Shown here piece after piece: positions 7,938 through 13,104 of a stretch of DNA of 13,104 nt. Below the pieces are notes generated by a model. That model searched no databases, was not told where the DNA came from, and saw nothing but the letters and a program-made list of their open reading frames with translations. The DNA lies in the NCBI GenBank assembly GCA_021810735.1, contig JAJZIF010000054.1, forward strand, positions 1-13,104. Direction: 5' to 3'. The stretch is from Acidobacteriota bacterium. GTDB lineage: Bacteria > Acidobacteriota > Terriglobia > Terriglobales > Acidobacteriaceae. The position numbers were made by a program, and so were the translations under genes. The stretch's first letter is position 1; each line of letters begins with the position of its first letter.

Positions 7938-8165
7938 TTACAGCGAAGACTCAATTTCGAAACCCCAGGCTTCCAGCAACGATTCGGGGATGTACTTCGA
8001 ATTACGATTACGACGAGCCCATTCCCGAAGACGGGTGGAACGCAGGTACTGGTCTGGGGTGAGCTTAAATTCCTTCACAACCTGCTCAAATGCTGTGACG
8101 GTCGGAACAACCGGGCCGATCGGCTCGGGCTTGCCCCAATTTGGATTTCCGCGACGCTTTGCCAT
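7938..8165 (-). CDS. Small basic protein of unknown function (75 aa)
   Basis: Protein of 75 residues with no function I can name. The N-terminus is strongly basic and Pro/Gly-rich (MAKRRGNPNWGKPEP). A predicted helical part covers about 24-52 (TAFEQVVKEFKLTPDQYLRS, then LREWARRNRN). The tail, YIPESLLEAWGFE (58-70), has conserved-looking Trp and Leu residues. KRRGNPNWGKP-type N-termini occur in small, possibly nucleic-acid-binding proteins, including phage ones; that is recollection, and DNA or RNA binding is only an inference. It is probably a real gene, because a good promoter (8264-8292), an AGGGGA Shine-Dalgarno at 8178-8183 with a 12-nt spacer, and a strong terminator (7881-7913) frame it exactly. 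It would be transcribed alone, behind a leader of about 90 nt. Confidence 0.75.
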   Translation of the reverse strand: MAKRRGNPNWGKPEPIGPVVPTVTAFEQVVKEFKLTPDQYLRSTRLREWARRNRNSKYIPESLLEAWGFEIESSL

Positions 8166-8201
8166 TGTCTTGTTTATTCCCCTAGCGTGAGGTGACTATC
8201 G

Positions 8202-8257
8202 GTTTGCTTGCCAAGCTTGGGAAGATGAGCATAGCTGGAAATTCTTCCCATGCAAAC
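8202..8257 (-). promoter_or_regulatory. Structured 5' leader (nested inverted repeats) of the 75-aa gene
   Basis: Two nested perfect inverted repeats are seen. The outer arms are GTTTGC (8202-8207) with GCAAAC (8252-8257). The inner arms are GGGAAGA (8219-8225) with TCTTCCC (8243-8249). A CCAAGCTTGG palindrome sits on one side at 8211-8220. On the minus strand the outer helix would begin almost exactly at the start point expected from the -10 box at 8264-8269. The mRNA would thus open with this folded element, leaving a single-stranded stretch of about 35 nt that holds the Shine-Dalgarno. It could be an mRNA-stabilising 5' hairpin, a cis-regulatory element, or a protein-binding site. No known riboswitch class is recognised. 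Confidence 0.5.
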
Positions 8258-8263
8258 TCTTCT

Positions 8264-8292
8264 ATTTTAGGAACTTTTTATCCAGAAATCAA
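8264..8292 (-). promoter_or_regulatory. Sigma-70-like promoter for the 75-aa gene
   Basis: On the minus strand, TTGATT at 8292-8287 (4 of 6 matches to TTGACA) and TAAAAT at 8269-8264 (5 of 6 to TATAAT) are separated by exactly 17 nt. The surrounding stretch is clearly richer in A and T than the rest of the window. The predicted start is near 8257, giving a leader of about 92 nt. Confidence 0.68.
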
Positions 8293-8300
8293 TAGACCTA

Positions 8301-8326
8301 AAGGGGCAGAATCGATTCCACCCCTT
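8301..8326. repeat. Imperfect inverted repeat between fasciclin and 75-aa genes
   Basis: Arms AAGGGG (8301-8306) and CCCCTT (8321-8326) enclose the palindrome GAATCGATTC at 8309-8318, with CA mismatched steps between. It lies 27 nt after the fasciclin stop and 8 nt upstream of the -35 box at 8287-8292. On the minus strand only a poor U-run follows (TTTAGGTCTATT). It could be a weak terminator for the fasciclin gene or an operator for the next promoter; the sequence does not decide. Confidence 0.4.
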
Positions 8327-8352
8327 CGCAGGCGCGATTGAAAACAAAGCAC

Positions 8353-8901
8353 TTACGGTAGAAGCACCGCATTAATGACCTGAATGACGCCGTTCGACTG
8401 GTAGACGTTCCGGATGGTGATCATTGCCTTGTCTCCTTTGGCGTCAATGACATAGTAGTGGCCGCGCATGCTCTTGAAGGTGAGCATGCCGCCCTGGACG
8501 GTCTTGAGCATTGCCTCGCCGTGGCCCTTGCGAATCAGTTTCTTCAGATCCTTCGTCGTGATGCGGCCCGGAACGACGTGATACTCGAGGATGGCGGTGA
8601 GCTTTGCTTTGTTTTCCGGCTTGAGGAGCGTCTGCACGGTTCCGGCGGGCAGTTTGTCAAAAGCCTTGTTGGTTGGAGCAAAGACGGTGAATGGACCTGG
8701 GCTTTCTAGGGTCTTCACCAGTCCGGCAGCCTTGACGGCAGCTACCAGGGTGGTGTGCGCCCTGGAGTGGATCGCGTTCTGAACAATGTTACGGGTGGGA
8801 TACATGGCGGCTCCGCCCACCATTGGGTCCTTGAGCGCCAAGGCTCCCGTGGCAGAGAAGACAAGTGCAGCCGCACATATAACCTTCAGCAGTTTCTTCA
8901 T
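8353..8901 (-). CDS. Secreted fasciclin (FAS1) domain protein
   Basis: Protein of 182 residues: a signal peptide (about 1-22, MKKLLKVICAAALVFS core) followed by one FAS1 domain. FAS1 domains are extracellular adhesion or ligand-binding folds. The mature N-terminus KDPMVGGAAMYPTRNIVQNA is typical of bacterial secreted single-FAS1 proteins. The family landmarks are the H1 box FTVFAPTNKAFDKLP (71-85), YHVVPG (107-112) and the H2 box GVIQVINAVLLP (171-182), which ends the protein. AGGGA lies 9 nt before the ATG. The gene is divergent from the ECF sigma / anti-sigma operon, and a promoter-like motif shared with that operon lies 87 nt upstream. In Mycobacterium the SigK-RskA pair controls the neighbouring FAS1 genes mpt70 and mpt83, so control by the adjacent sigma factor is the best inference. 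The target of adhesion is unknown. Confidence 0.93.
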   Translation of the reverse strand: MKKLLKVICAAALVFSATGALALKDPMVGGAAMYPTRNIVQNAIHSRAHTTLVAAVKAAGLVKTLESPGPFTVFAPTNKAFDKLPAGTVQTLLKPENKAKLTAILEYHVVPGRITTKDLKKLIRKGHGEAMLKTVQGGMLTFKSMRGHYYVIDAKGDKAMITIRNVYQSNGVIQVINAVLLP

Positions 8902-8987
8902 GGATAAGATTCCCTTTCTTTGATTGGCAATTTCGAATTGTGCCGGCGAGATTCGATGAGAGATGCGATTGACCCTCTCATTCGCAC

Positions 8988-9016
8988 TACGTCACAGATG
9001 TGGCAGATGGATTGGC
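8988..9016 (-). promoter_or_regulatory. Candidate ECF-sigma promoter for the fasciclin gene
   Basis: The minus strand reads GCCAATCCAT at 9016-9007, then 14 nt, then ACGTA at 8992-8988. The same blocks at the same spacing occur before the sigma gene. The CGT core in the -10 position fits ECF-type promoters, and counting from CCAATCC the gap is 16 nt, a usual ECF spacing. A start near 8981 would give a leader of about 80 nt. Confidence 0.5.
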
Positions 9017-9177
9017 GGGTTCGGGCCAGTCACAAAGCGGAGTGGTGATATCAAAATCTGGAATCATATCTTTTGCTGGTATCTCCAAAGCCGGGTGTAT
9101 AACTTTGTGGAGGAGATAGCTCCCTTTTTGCATTCAAGCTGACGGTTCCTGCTTTGCTGAGGCAGGCATGGGGAGTG

Positions 9178-9206
9178 GCCATTCCATTGACCCGTCACCG
9201 CACGTA
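9178..9206 (+). promoter_or_regulatory. Candidate autoregulated ECF-sigma promoter
   Basis: GCCATTCCAT at 9178-9187, 14 nt, then ACGTA at 9202-9206. This matches the fasciclin-side motif at 9 of 10 positions in the first block and 5 of 5 in the second. The -10 block ends 27 nt before the GTG start. A transcript beginning near 9213 would have a leader of about 21 nt that contains the Shine-Dalgarno GGAG, a compact and sensible promoter for an autoregulated sigma gene. Confidence 0.5.
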
Positions 9207-9220
9207 CATTTACCAAGACC

Positions 9221-9224
9221 GGAG
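9221..9224 (+). promoter_or_regulatory. Shine-Dalgarno supporting the GTG start of the sigma gene
   Basis: GGAG lies 9 nt before GTG at 9234. The first downstream ATG (9273) would cut into the segment just before region 2 and has no comparable site, so GTG is preferred. Confidence 0.6.
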
Positions 9225-9233
9225 TGAAAGAGA

Positions 9234-9791
9234 GTGACCGCGCCACGACAGCCCGATCACGATGCCGCACTCATGGCGAAGGTGGTGGCAGGCGATGAAT
9301 CCGCATTTGCGACGCTGTATGACCGCTACTCGCCCATGCTTTTCGGCATGCTGATGCGGATATTGCGGGATTCCCAGGCAGCCGAAGAGGTTTTGCAGGA
9401 CCTATTCCTGCAATTGTGGCGCAAGCCCGGACAGTTTGATGTGAGTCGCGGGTCGCTACCGGCATGGCTGATGGTGATTGGACGGAATCGGGCCATCTCC
9501 AGGCTTCGCGGACGTTCCACGCAGGAAGTGCTGGAACACACCGACGGATTTTATGCGAATACGCTGGCTTCTTCGCAGAATATAGAGAACGAGGCCTCGC
9601 GGATGCAGTTGCTGGATACTCTGAAGCTGGCCATGGCGCGGTTGCCGGAAGAGCAGCGCCAGGCGATTGAACTAGCTTATTTCGAAGGAATGACACAAAG
9701 TGAGATTGCAGCCCGGACGGGCAGCCCTCTGGGCACCGTGAAGACGCGCGTCCGAACCGGGATGCAATCTCTGAAGCAGCAATTGAATTGA
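9234..9791 (+). CDS. ECF-family RNA polymerase sigma factor (SigK/SigE-like)
   Basis: Sigma factor of 185 residues, normal for the extracytoplasmic-function group. Region 2 spans about 24-92: AFATLYDRYSPMLFGMLMRIL, then the -10-recognition stretch with EEVLQDLFLQLWRKPGQFD and GSLPAWLMVIGRNRAISRLR. Region 4 spans about 131-183: LPEEQRQAIELAYFEGMTQSEIAARTGSPLGTVKTRVRTGM, with the -35-binding helix-turn-helix near 154-175. There is no region 1 or 3, as expected. It starts with GTG behind GGAG and shares one base with the anti-sigma start (TGATG), so the two should be translationally coupled and made together. Gene order and the divergent fasciclin gene point to a SigK-RskA-like module. The inducing signal cannot be read from the sequence. 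Confidence 0.95.
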   Translation: MTAPRQPDHDAALMAKVVAGDESAFATLYDRYSPMLFGMLMRILRDSQAAEEVLQDLFLQLWRKPGQFDVSRGSLPAWLMVIGRNRAISRLRGRSTQEVLEHTDGFYANTLASSQNIENEASRMQLLDTLKLAMARLPEEQRQAIELAYFEGMTQSEIAARTGSPLGTVKTRVRTGMQSLKQQLN

Positions 9792-10600
9792 TGGAAGCGC
9801 ACGCCAACCCGGAAGACTTCGACCTCTACGCGCTAGGAGCGCTCGACGGCGAAGAAAGGCAACGATTCGAGGCGCACGTGCGTTCGTGCGAGGCCTGTCA
9901 GAAGCAGCTTGCGCAGGCGCGGGAAGTGGCTGCCCTGGTCGGCCTGACGGCAGCTGAGGCTGCTGTACCTCCAGCGGTGAAAGCGAGGCTTATGGAGAAG
10001 ATTCAGAAGGACAAGGACGCAACGCAGCAGGCGGCTGCACAGACTGCCCAAAAACCCGCGCGCAAGCGTGCACGGTGGGGCTTGCGATTCTCGCTGGGCT
10101 TTGCCATGGCTGCTGTTGTTCTCGCACTGGTTTGCTTCTGGCTGTGGAAGCAGGACACGCTCCACGAGCAGCAGTTGAGTCACATGATGGCGCGACTGGA
10201 AAAGACCCAGGCCGAAGCGCGACGGAACCAGGCGGACGTGCGGGCCATGACGCGGGTGGTGAGCGCACCGGACACGGTGCAGGTGGATCTGGCACACCAG
10301 GCGGGGACGCCGCCGGGGACGGCGCATGTGTTTTACAACGGGCGGATGGGAATCATCATCTACACGGGTGTTATTGCGCCCGCCCCGTCAGACAAGAGTT
10401 ACCAGCTGTGGCTGGTTCCTGACTCAGGAGCGCCGGTGAGCGCGGGCCTGGTAGAAGCGGATCAGGCAACGGGAGCAGCTGTGGCGCATCTGCCGCGGGG
10501 TCTCGCAGCAAAAGCTTTTGCGGTGACGCTGGAACCAAAGGGCGGGCGGCCCCAACCGACCGGGCCGAAGGTTCTGGTGGGCACCGTTGGCAATGCATAA
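9791..10600 (+). CDS. RskA-type membrane anti-sigma factor
   Basis: Single-pass membrane protein of 269 residues that would bind the sigma factor encoded just before it. The cytoplasmic N-terminus carries a zinc-finger-like anti-sigma motif, HVRSCEAC: His29, Cys33, Cys36. The segment FSLGFAMAAVVLALVCFWLWK (100-120) is the membrane span, preceded by basic RKRAR (91-95). A short Gln/Glu-rich, probably coiled segment covers 121-152. The periplasmic RskA C-terminal domain is at about 160-266, with the hallmark KSYQLWLVPDSGAPVSAGL at 202-220. Start choice: ATG at 9791 overlaps the sigma stop as TGATG; the TTG one codon earlier is less likely. In known systems, stepwise proteolysis of such proteins frees the sigma factor. 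A strong terminator follows, so the operon is sigma plus anti-sigma only. Confidence 0.93.
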   Translation: MEAHANPEDFDLYALGALDGEERQRFEAHVRSCEACQKQLAQAREVAALVGLTAAEAAVPPAVKARLMEKIQKDKDATQQAAAQTAQKPARKRARWGLRFSLGFAMAAVVLALVCFWLWKQDTLHEQQLSHMMARLEKTQAEARRNQADVRAMTRVVSAPDTVQVDLAHQAGTPPGTAHVFYNGRMGIIIYTGVIAPAPSDKSYQLWLVPDSGAPVSAGLVEADQATGAAVAHLPRGLAAKAFAVTLEPKGGRPQPTGPKVLVGTVGNA

Positions 10601-10623
10601 TGACTGCTTCGGTTCTCGTATAG

Positions 10624-10657
10624 CAAAAGGGGCTGGCCGGTTGGGCAGCCCCTTTTG
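10624..10657. terminator. Bidirectional intrinsic terminator
   Basis: A perfect 12-bp stem, CAAAAGGGGCTG with CAGCCCCTTTTG, closes a 10-nt loop. The stem ends in A4 on one side and T4 on the other, so it can act on both strands. It would stop the sigma/anti-sigma operon (24 nt after its stop) and the convergent DsbA-like gene. The T-tract is short and partly inside the stem. Confidence 0.85.
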
Positions 10658-10738
10658 TCTGTGGATCACATGAGATATCCGGAGGGATTTGCGGCTCGCA
10701 GGATATTCTTCCCAGCCTCGCAGTCCCACCGGGGATTT

Positions 10739-10766
10739 GCCGTGTGCCGCCGAAGCGACGCACGGC
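10739..10766. repeat. GC-rich stem-loop downstream of the DsbA-like gene
   Basis: GCCGTG (10739-10744) pairs with CACGGC (10761-10766), and CGC with GCG around a CGAA loop, with one wobble and one mismatch between. On the minus strand the loop reads TTCG. It lies 10 nt past the DsbA-like stop but has no U-run. It may protect the mRNA 3' end or aid termination. Confidence 0.45.
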
Positions 10767-10776
10767 CCCTGGTGGT

Positions 10777-11787
10777 TTACTTGGAAGCCGTGGTTGAGCT
10801 GTCGAGCGAGAACTGATACTGAATGATCTGCTTGAGCAGGTTGTACGGGACTTCCATCATCGGTACCGGGCGGCCGTCGACGTAGAGCGTAGGGGTTTCG
10901 TCGACGTGCAGTTCGTTTCCAAGCTTCAGGCTGGCTTCCACGGCGCCTTTGCCGGCTGGTGTATCGGCACAGGCTGCGATCTTTGCCGGATCGAGGCCGG
11001 CAGCCTTCACCGCATTGGCCAAGGTGGTCTTGGCGTCGGTTGGCGTCAAGCCAGTCTGGTTTTCAAAGACGTTGTCCGCGTACTTGAAAAAGGCATCGTT
11101 GCCGCCGGCCCTGTCCACGCAGGCTCCATATGCAGCCGCCAGAAATGCCTCGGGGTGAATTTCAACGAGCGGAAAATACTGGAAGACGTAACGGGCGTTG
11201 GGAAAGTCCTGGCGAAGCTTGGCAATGACGGGCTGGGCAGCTTTGCAGTGCGGGCACTCGAAGTCCGCGAACTCAACAATCTGGTGCGTACGACTGGAAC
11301 TGCCTGCCCAGGGACCGTTCGCATCCTGTTGCAACAGCTCGCGCGCAGACTGGAAAGGATCGGAGCCAAAGGGCACGATCGAGTTGCCTGCGATGAGGTG
11401 CTTGCCATCCGGTGTGACGAAGAACTGGATATTGCCCACCTGGGGATGGTTCTTTTCCGCCACGAAGACGACGACCTTGCTGATGCCGGGCGCAGGAGTC
11501 TTAAGAATCGCGGCGACCTCCCAGATGCGGTTCGGGTCGTAGCCCCAGGAAGCCTTGAGGAAGCCCTCCACCTCTGCCTTAGTGGGCGAGGTAGCGGTGA
11601 AGTTGGCGGCATTGACCGGAGGGAGATGCGGTTGCTGGGGTGGTTTTGCCGCTTCAGTAGAAGCCTGGGCCGGCGCGGGAGCAACCGGGGTCTGGACTGC
11701 CTGCGCATGTGCCATGCCGGTTGCAGCGAAAACGCCGGCGATGAGCGCAGTCGTCAGCATGGAATCGAAGGATGGGCGTAGTTTCAT
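10777..11787 (-). CDS. Periplasmic DsbA-like thiol-disulfide oxidoreductase with extra N-terminal domain
   Basis: Protein of 336 residues, likely to oxidise or shuffle disulfides in exported proteins. A signal peptide covers about 1-28 (cleavage near AHA/QA), followed by a Pro/Ala-rich linker (31-60). A domain of about 85 residues (68-150) comes next, then a DsbA-like thioredoxin_4 fold from about 165. The active site is CPHC at 178-181 in IVEFADFECPHCK, and the cis-proline loop is ETPTLYVDG with Pro299. Two further cysteines, Cys223 and Cys273, could form a structural or second redox pair. The N-terminal domain recalls dimerisation domains of DsbC/DsbG-like proteins, an inference only. GAAAGG lies 6 nt before the ATG. 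The gene follows nadE by 45 nt on the same strand with no terminator between, so they may be co-transcribed. Confidence 0.9.
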   Translation of the reverse strand: MKLRPSFDSMLTTALIAGVFAATGMAHAQAVQTPVAPAPAQASTEAAKPPQQPHLPPVNAANFTATSPTKAEVEGFLKASWGYDPNRIWEVAAILKTPAPGISKVVVFVAEKNHPQVGNIQFFVTPDGKHLIAGNSIVPFGSDPFQSARELLQQDANGPWAGSSSRTHQIVEFADFECPHCKAAQPVIAKLRQDFPNARYVFQYFPLVEIHPEAFLAAAYGACVDRAGGNDAFFKYADNVFENQTGLTPTDAKTTLANAVKAAGLDPAKIAACADTPAGKGAVEASLKLGNELHVDETPTLYVDGRPVPMMEVPYNLLKQIIQYQFSLDSSTTASK

Positions 11788-11832
11788 CTTTTGCCTTTCT
11801 TTAGCCTTTCTCTTTTCGTGATTGGAATTGGC

Positions 11833-13104
11833 TTAGACCTCAACTTTTACCGCAATCGGGAAGCGGCGGCCAAGGCCGAATGCTTTGGGAGTGACTTTCA
11901 GAACGGGGGCGGCCTGCTGGCGCTTGTATTCCGAGCGCTCGATCATGCGAATGACGGAACGCACGGTGTCCAGATCGAGATGCTGAGAGGCGGCGATGCG
12001 CTCGGCGCTCTCGTAGCGTTCGACGTAGGCTTCGATGATGGGATCGAGCTGATCGTAGGGCAGCAGCGAATCGGTGTCTTTCTGGCCGGGCCGCAGCTCG
12101 GCCGAAGGCGGTTTCTCAAGGATTGCGTGGGGAATCACTTCCCTTTCGCGATTGATCCAGCGGCACAGCGCATAGACCTGCGTCTTGATGACATCACCGA
12201 TGACGGCCAGCGCGCCCACCATGTCCCCGTAGAGGGTGCAGTAGCCGGTGGACATTTCGCTCTTGTTCCCTGTGGTGAGGACCAGGGCGCCGGTTTTGTT
12301 GGACACGGCCATGAGCAGGTTGCCGCGAATACGCGCCTGAATATTCTCCTCGGTCGCATTAGGCGCGCGCCCGGCAAAGATGCCGGAGAGTGTCTTGATG
12401 TATTGCTCGTAGAGGTCGTGAATAGGCAAGACATCGAAGCTGATGCCGAGATTCTTCGCCAATTCGCGGCTGTCATCGATGGAGCCTTTTGAAGAGAACG
12501 CGCTGGGCATGCCGTAACAGTGGACGTTTTCCGCTCCCAGTGCGCGGACGGCAATTGCGGCGACCAGAGCCGAATCAATTCCTCCGCTCAAGCCGATGAC
12601 GGCCTTGGAGAAACCGCATTTTTGCACATAGTCGCGGGTACCCAGAACGAGCGCGTCGAGCAGGCCAGCGGTCTTGTCTTCTTCCGAACTGGTGGCGTGG
12701 CTATGGAGATCGCCCTTGAGTGATTCCGTGTCGAAACAGACCAGATCTTCAGCGAAAGAAGCTGCGCGCGCCCTGACGGTGCCGTCCGGCGCAATGGCGA
12801 GGCTTGTGCCATCGAAGATGAGGCTGTCATTGCCACCGACCTGGTTCACCATGACGACAGGAAGGTGGTACTCCTGCGCGATGCTGGCGAGCATTTGCTC
12901 GCGAGTGGCGCGCTTGCCTCGCCAGTATGGCGAAGCAGAGAGATTGAGGATGAGTGTGGCGCCCTGGCGATTCAGCTCCTCAATGGGATCGATGCTGTAG
13001 CGGCGATGCTCCCAGAAGCTCTTGTCGTTCCACGCGTCCTCACAGATGGTGATGGCCAGCGACTGCCCTCGAAAGTGGCAGATATGCTGCTGCCTGGCGG
13101 GCGC
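11833..13104 (-). CDS. nadE: Glutamine-dependent NAD+ synthase, 5'-truncated by window edge
   Basis: Final enzyme of NAD biosynthesis: amidates nicotinic acid adenine dinucleotide using ATP and ammonia drawn from glutamine. The frame stays open to the window edge. It gives 423 residues of an enzyme usually near 540-560, so about 120-130 N-terminal residues are outside. Numbering in the visible fragment: the glutaminase (CN-hydrolase) domain has its nucleophile Cys21 in ITICEDAW, with its Glu and Lys partners expected upstream. Then come NLSASPYWRGKR and VNQVGGNDSLIFDG. The synthetase domain has the PP-loop GLSGGIDSAL (SGGIDS at 173-178), TTGNKSEMSTGY and EKPPSAELRPGQKDTDSLLPYDQLD. The ATG at 12894 is internal, not the start, because glutaminase sequence continues upstream of it. 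The DsbA-like gene follows by 45 nt. Confidence 0.96.
   Translation of the reverse strand, partial: APARQQHICHFRGQSLAITICEDAWNDKSFWEHRRYSIDPIEELNRQGATLILNLSASPYWRGKRATREQMLASIAQEYHLPVVMVNQVGGNDSLIFDGTSLAIAPDGTVRARAASFAEDLVCFDTESLKGDLHSHATSSEEDKTAGLLDALVLGTRDYVQKCGFSKAVIGLSGGIDSALVAAIAVRALGAENVHCYGMPSAFSSKGSIDDSRELAKNLGISFDVLPIHDLYEQYIKTLSGIFAGRAPNATEENIQARIRGNLLMAVSNKTGALVLTTGNKSEMSTGYCTLYGDMVGALAVIGDVIKTQVYALCRWINREREVIPHAILEKPPSAELRPGQKDTDSLLPYDQLDPIIEAYVERYESAERIAASQHLDLDTVRSVIRMIERSEYKRQQAAPVLKVTPKAFGLGRRFPIAVKVEV

Larger units (their letters stand above)
8902..9233. other. Divergent regulatory region, fasciclin / ECF sigma
   Basis: A 332-nt gap with no credible gene. It holds two copies of one promoter-like motif pointing outwards (8988-9016 minus, 9178-9206 plus), listed separately. 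Other items: an imperfect inverted repeat CAATT-TCG-AATTG at 8928-8940 in the fasciclin leader; a lone TATAAC at 9098-9103 without a well-spaced -35, possibly a weak housekeeping promoter for the sigma gene; and a 5-bp stem CCTGC/GCAGG near 9149-9167. A 68-codon minus-strand frame crosses part of it but looks spurious. Confidence 0.6.

Noticed and set aside
7549..8190. 213-codon plus-strand frame through the aminopeptidase start and the 75-aa gene
   Set aside because: It would read through a strong minus-strand terminator and two supported genes, and shows no domain or good start.
9098..9103. TATAAC as a sigma-70 -10 box for the ECF operon
   Set aside because: No -35 at 16-18 nt; the nearest TTG-containing hexamer is 19 nt away and matches only 3 of 6, so it is mentioned but not called.
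9064..9270. 68-codon minus-strand frame in the sigma/fasciclin intergenic region
   Set aside because: Non-ATG-quality context, low-complexity basic translation with no family resemblance, and it overlaps the sigma start and promoter.
10371..10763. 130-codon minus-strand frame beyond the DsbA-like gene
   Set aside because: It runs through the bidirectional terminator and the 3' part of the anti-sigma gene; composition is shadow-like.
11793..11811. Direct repeat GCCTTTCT twice, 3 nt apart, before the DsbA-like start
   Set aside because: It is a duplicated purine-rich Shine-Dalgarno-like stretch on the minus strand; too short to be called a repeat element.
1..13104. CRISPR arrays, insertion sequences, tRNA/rRNA genes, phage or toxin-antitoxin systems
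   Set aside because: I looked for spaced direct repeats, transposase motifs, terminal repeats and tRNA-like cloverleafs and saw none.

Overview
The window is about 60% GC by eye and densely coded with short intergenic gaps. It reads as ordinary bacterial chromosome, with no phage, insertion-sequence, tRNA, rRNA or CRISPR signal. Protein style and gene content suggest an acidobacterium (Acidobacteriota, Terriglobia/Acidobacteriaceae-like). That is my inference from sequence style, not a database result. Both ends cut through genes: the 5' part of pgk is missing at the left edge and the 5' part of a minus-strand nadE is missing at the right edge.

Layout. (1) Positions 1-2143, plus strand: the glycolytic pair pgk-tpiA closed by a good intrinsic terminator, then a YfcE-type metallophosphoesterase. 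(2) Positions 2150-7821, minus strand: a run of four genes, transcribed right to left. It holds a secreted M1 zinc aminopeptidase (TTG start with a strong Shine-Dalgarno), a five-helix membrane protein of unknown function, a CNNM/CorC-type DUF21-CBS protein, and a DppB-type ABC permease coupled to the CorC gene by an ATGA overlap. The permease has no partner subunits here and meets the phosphoesterase gene tail to tail with only 6 nt between them. (3) Positions 7880-8292, minus strand: a self-contained transcription unit for a 75-residue basic protein, with its own sigma-70-like promoter, a structured leader and a UUCG-loop terminator. (4) Positions 8353-10600: a secreted fasciclin-domain protein divergent from an ECF sigma factor / RskA-type anti-sigma pair, with a matched promoter-like motif facing each way. 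(5) Positions 10777-13104, minus strand: glutamine-dependent NAD+ synthase followed by a periplasmic DsbA-like thiol oxidoreductase.

The clearest functional module is (4). A membrane anti-sigma factor would hold the ECF sigma factor. On release, the sigma factor would transcribe its own operon and the neighbouring fasciclin gene. This mirrors the known SigK-RskA-MPT70/MPT83 arrangement of Mycobacterium. I found no wholly new multi-gene system. The parts most worth following up are the shared motif in the sigma/fasciclin intergenic region, the structured leader before the 75-residue gene, and the unexplained membrane protein / CorC / lone permease cluster.
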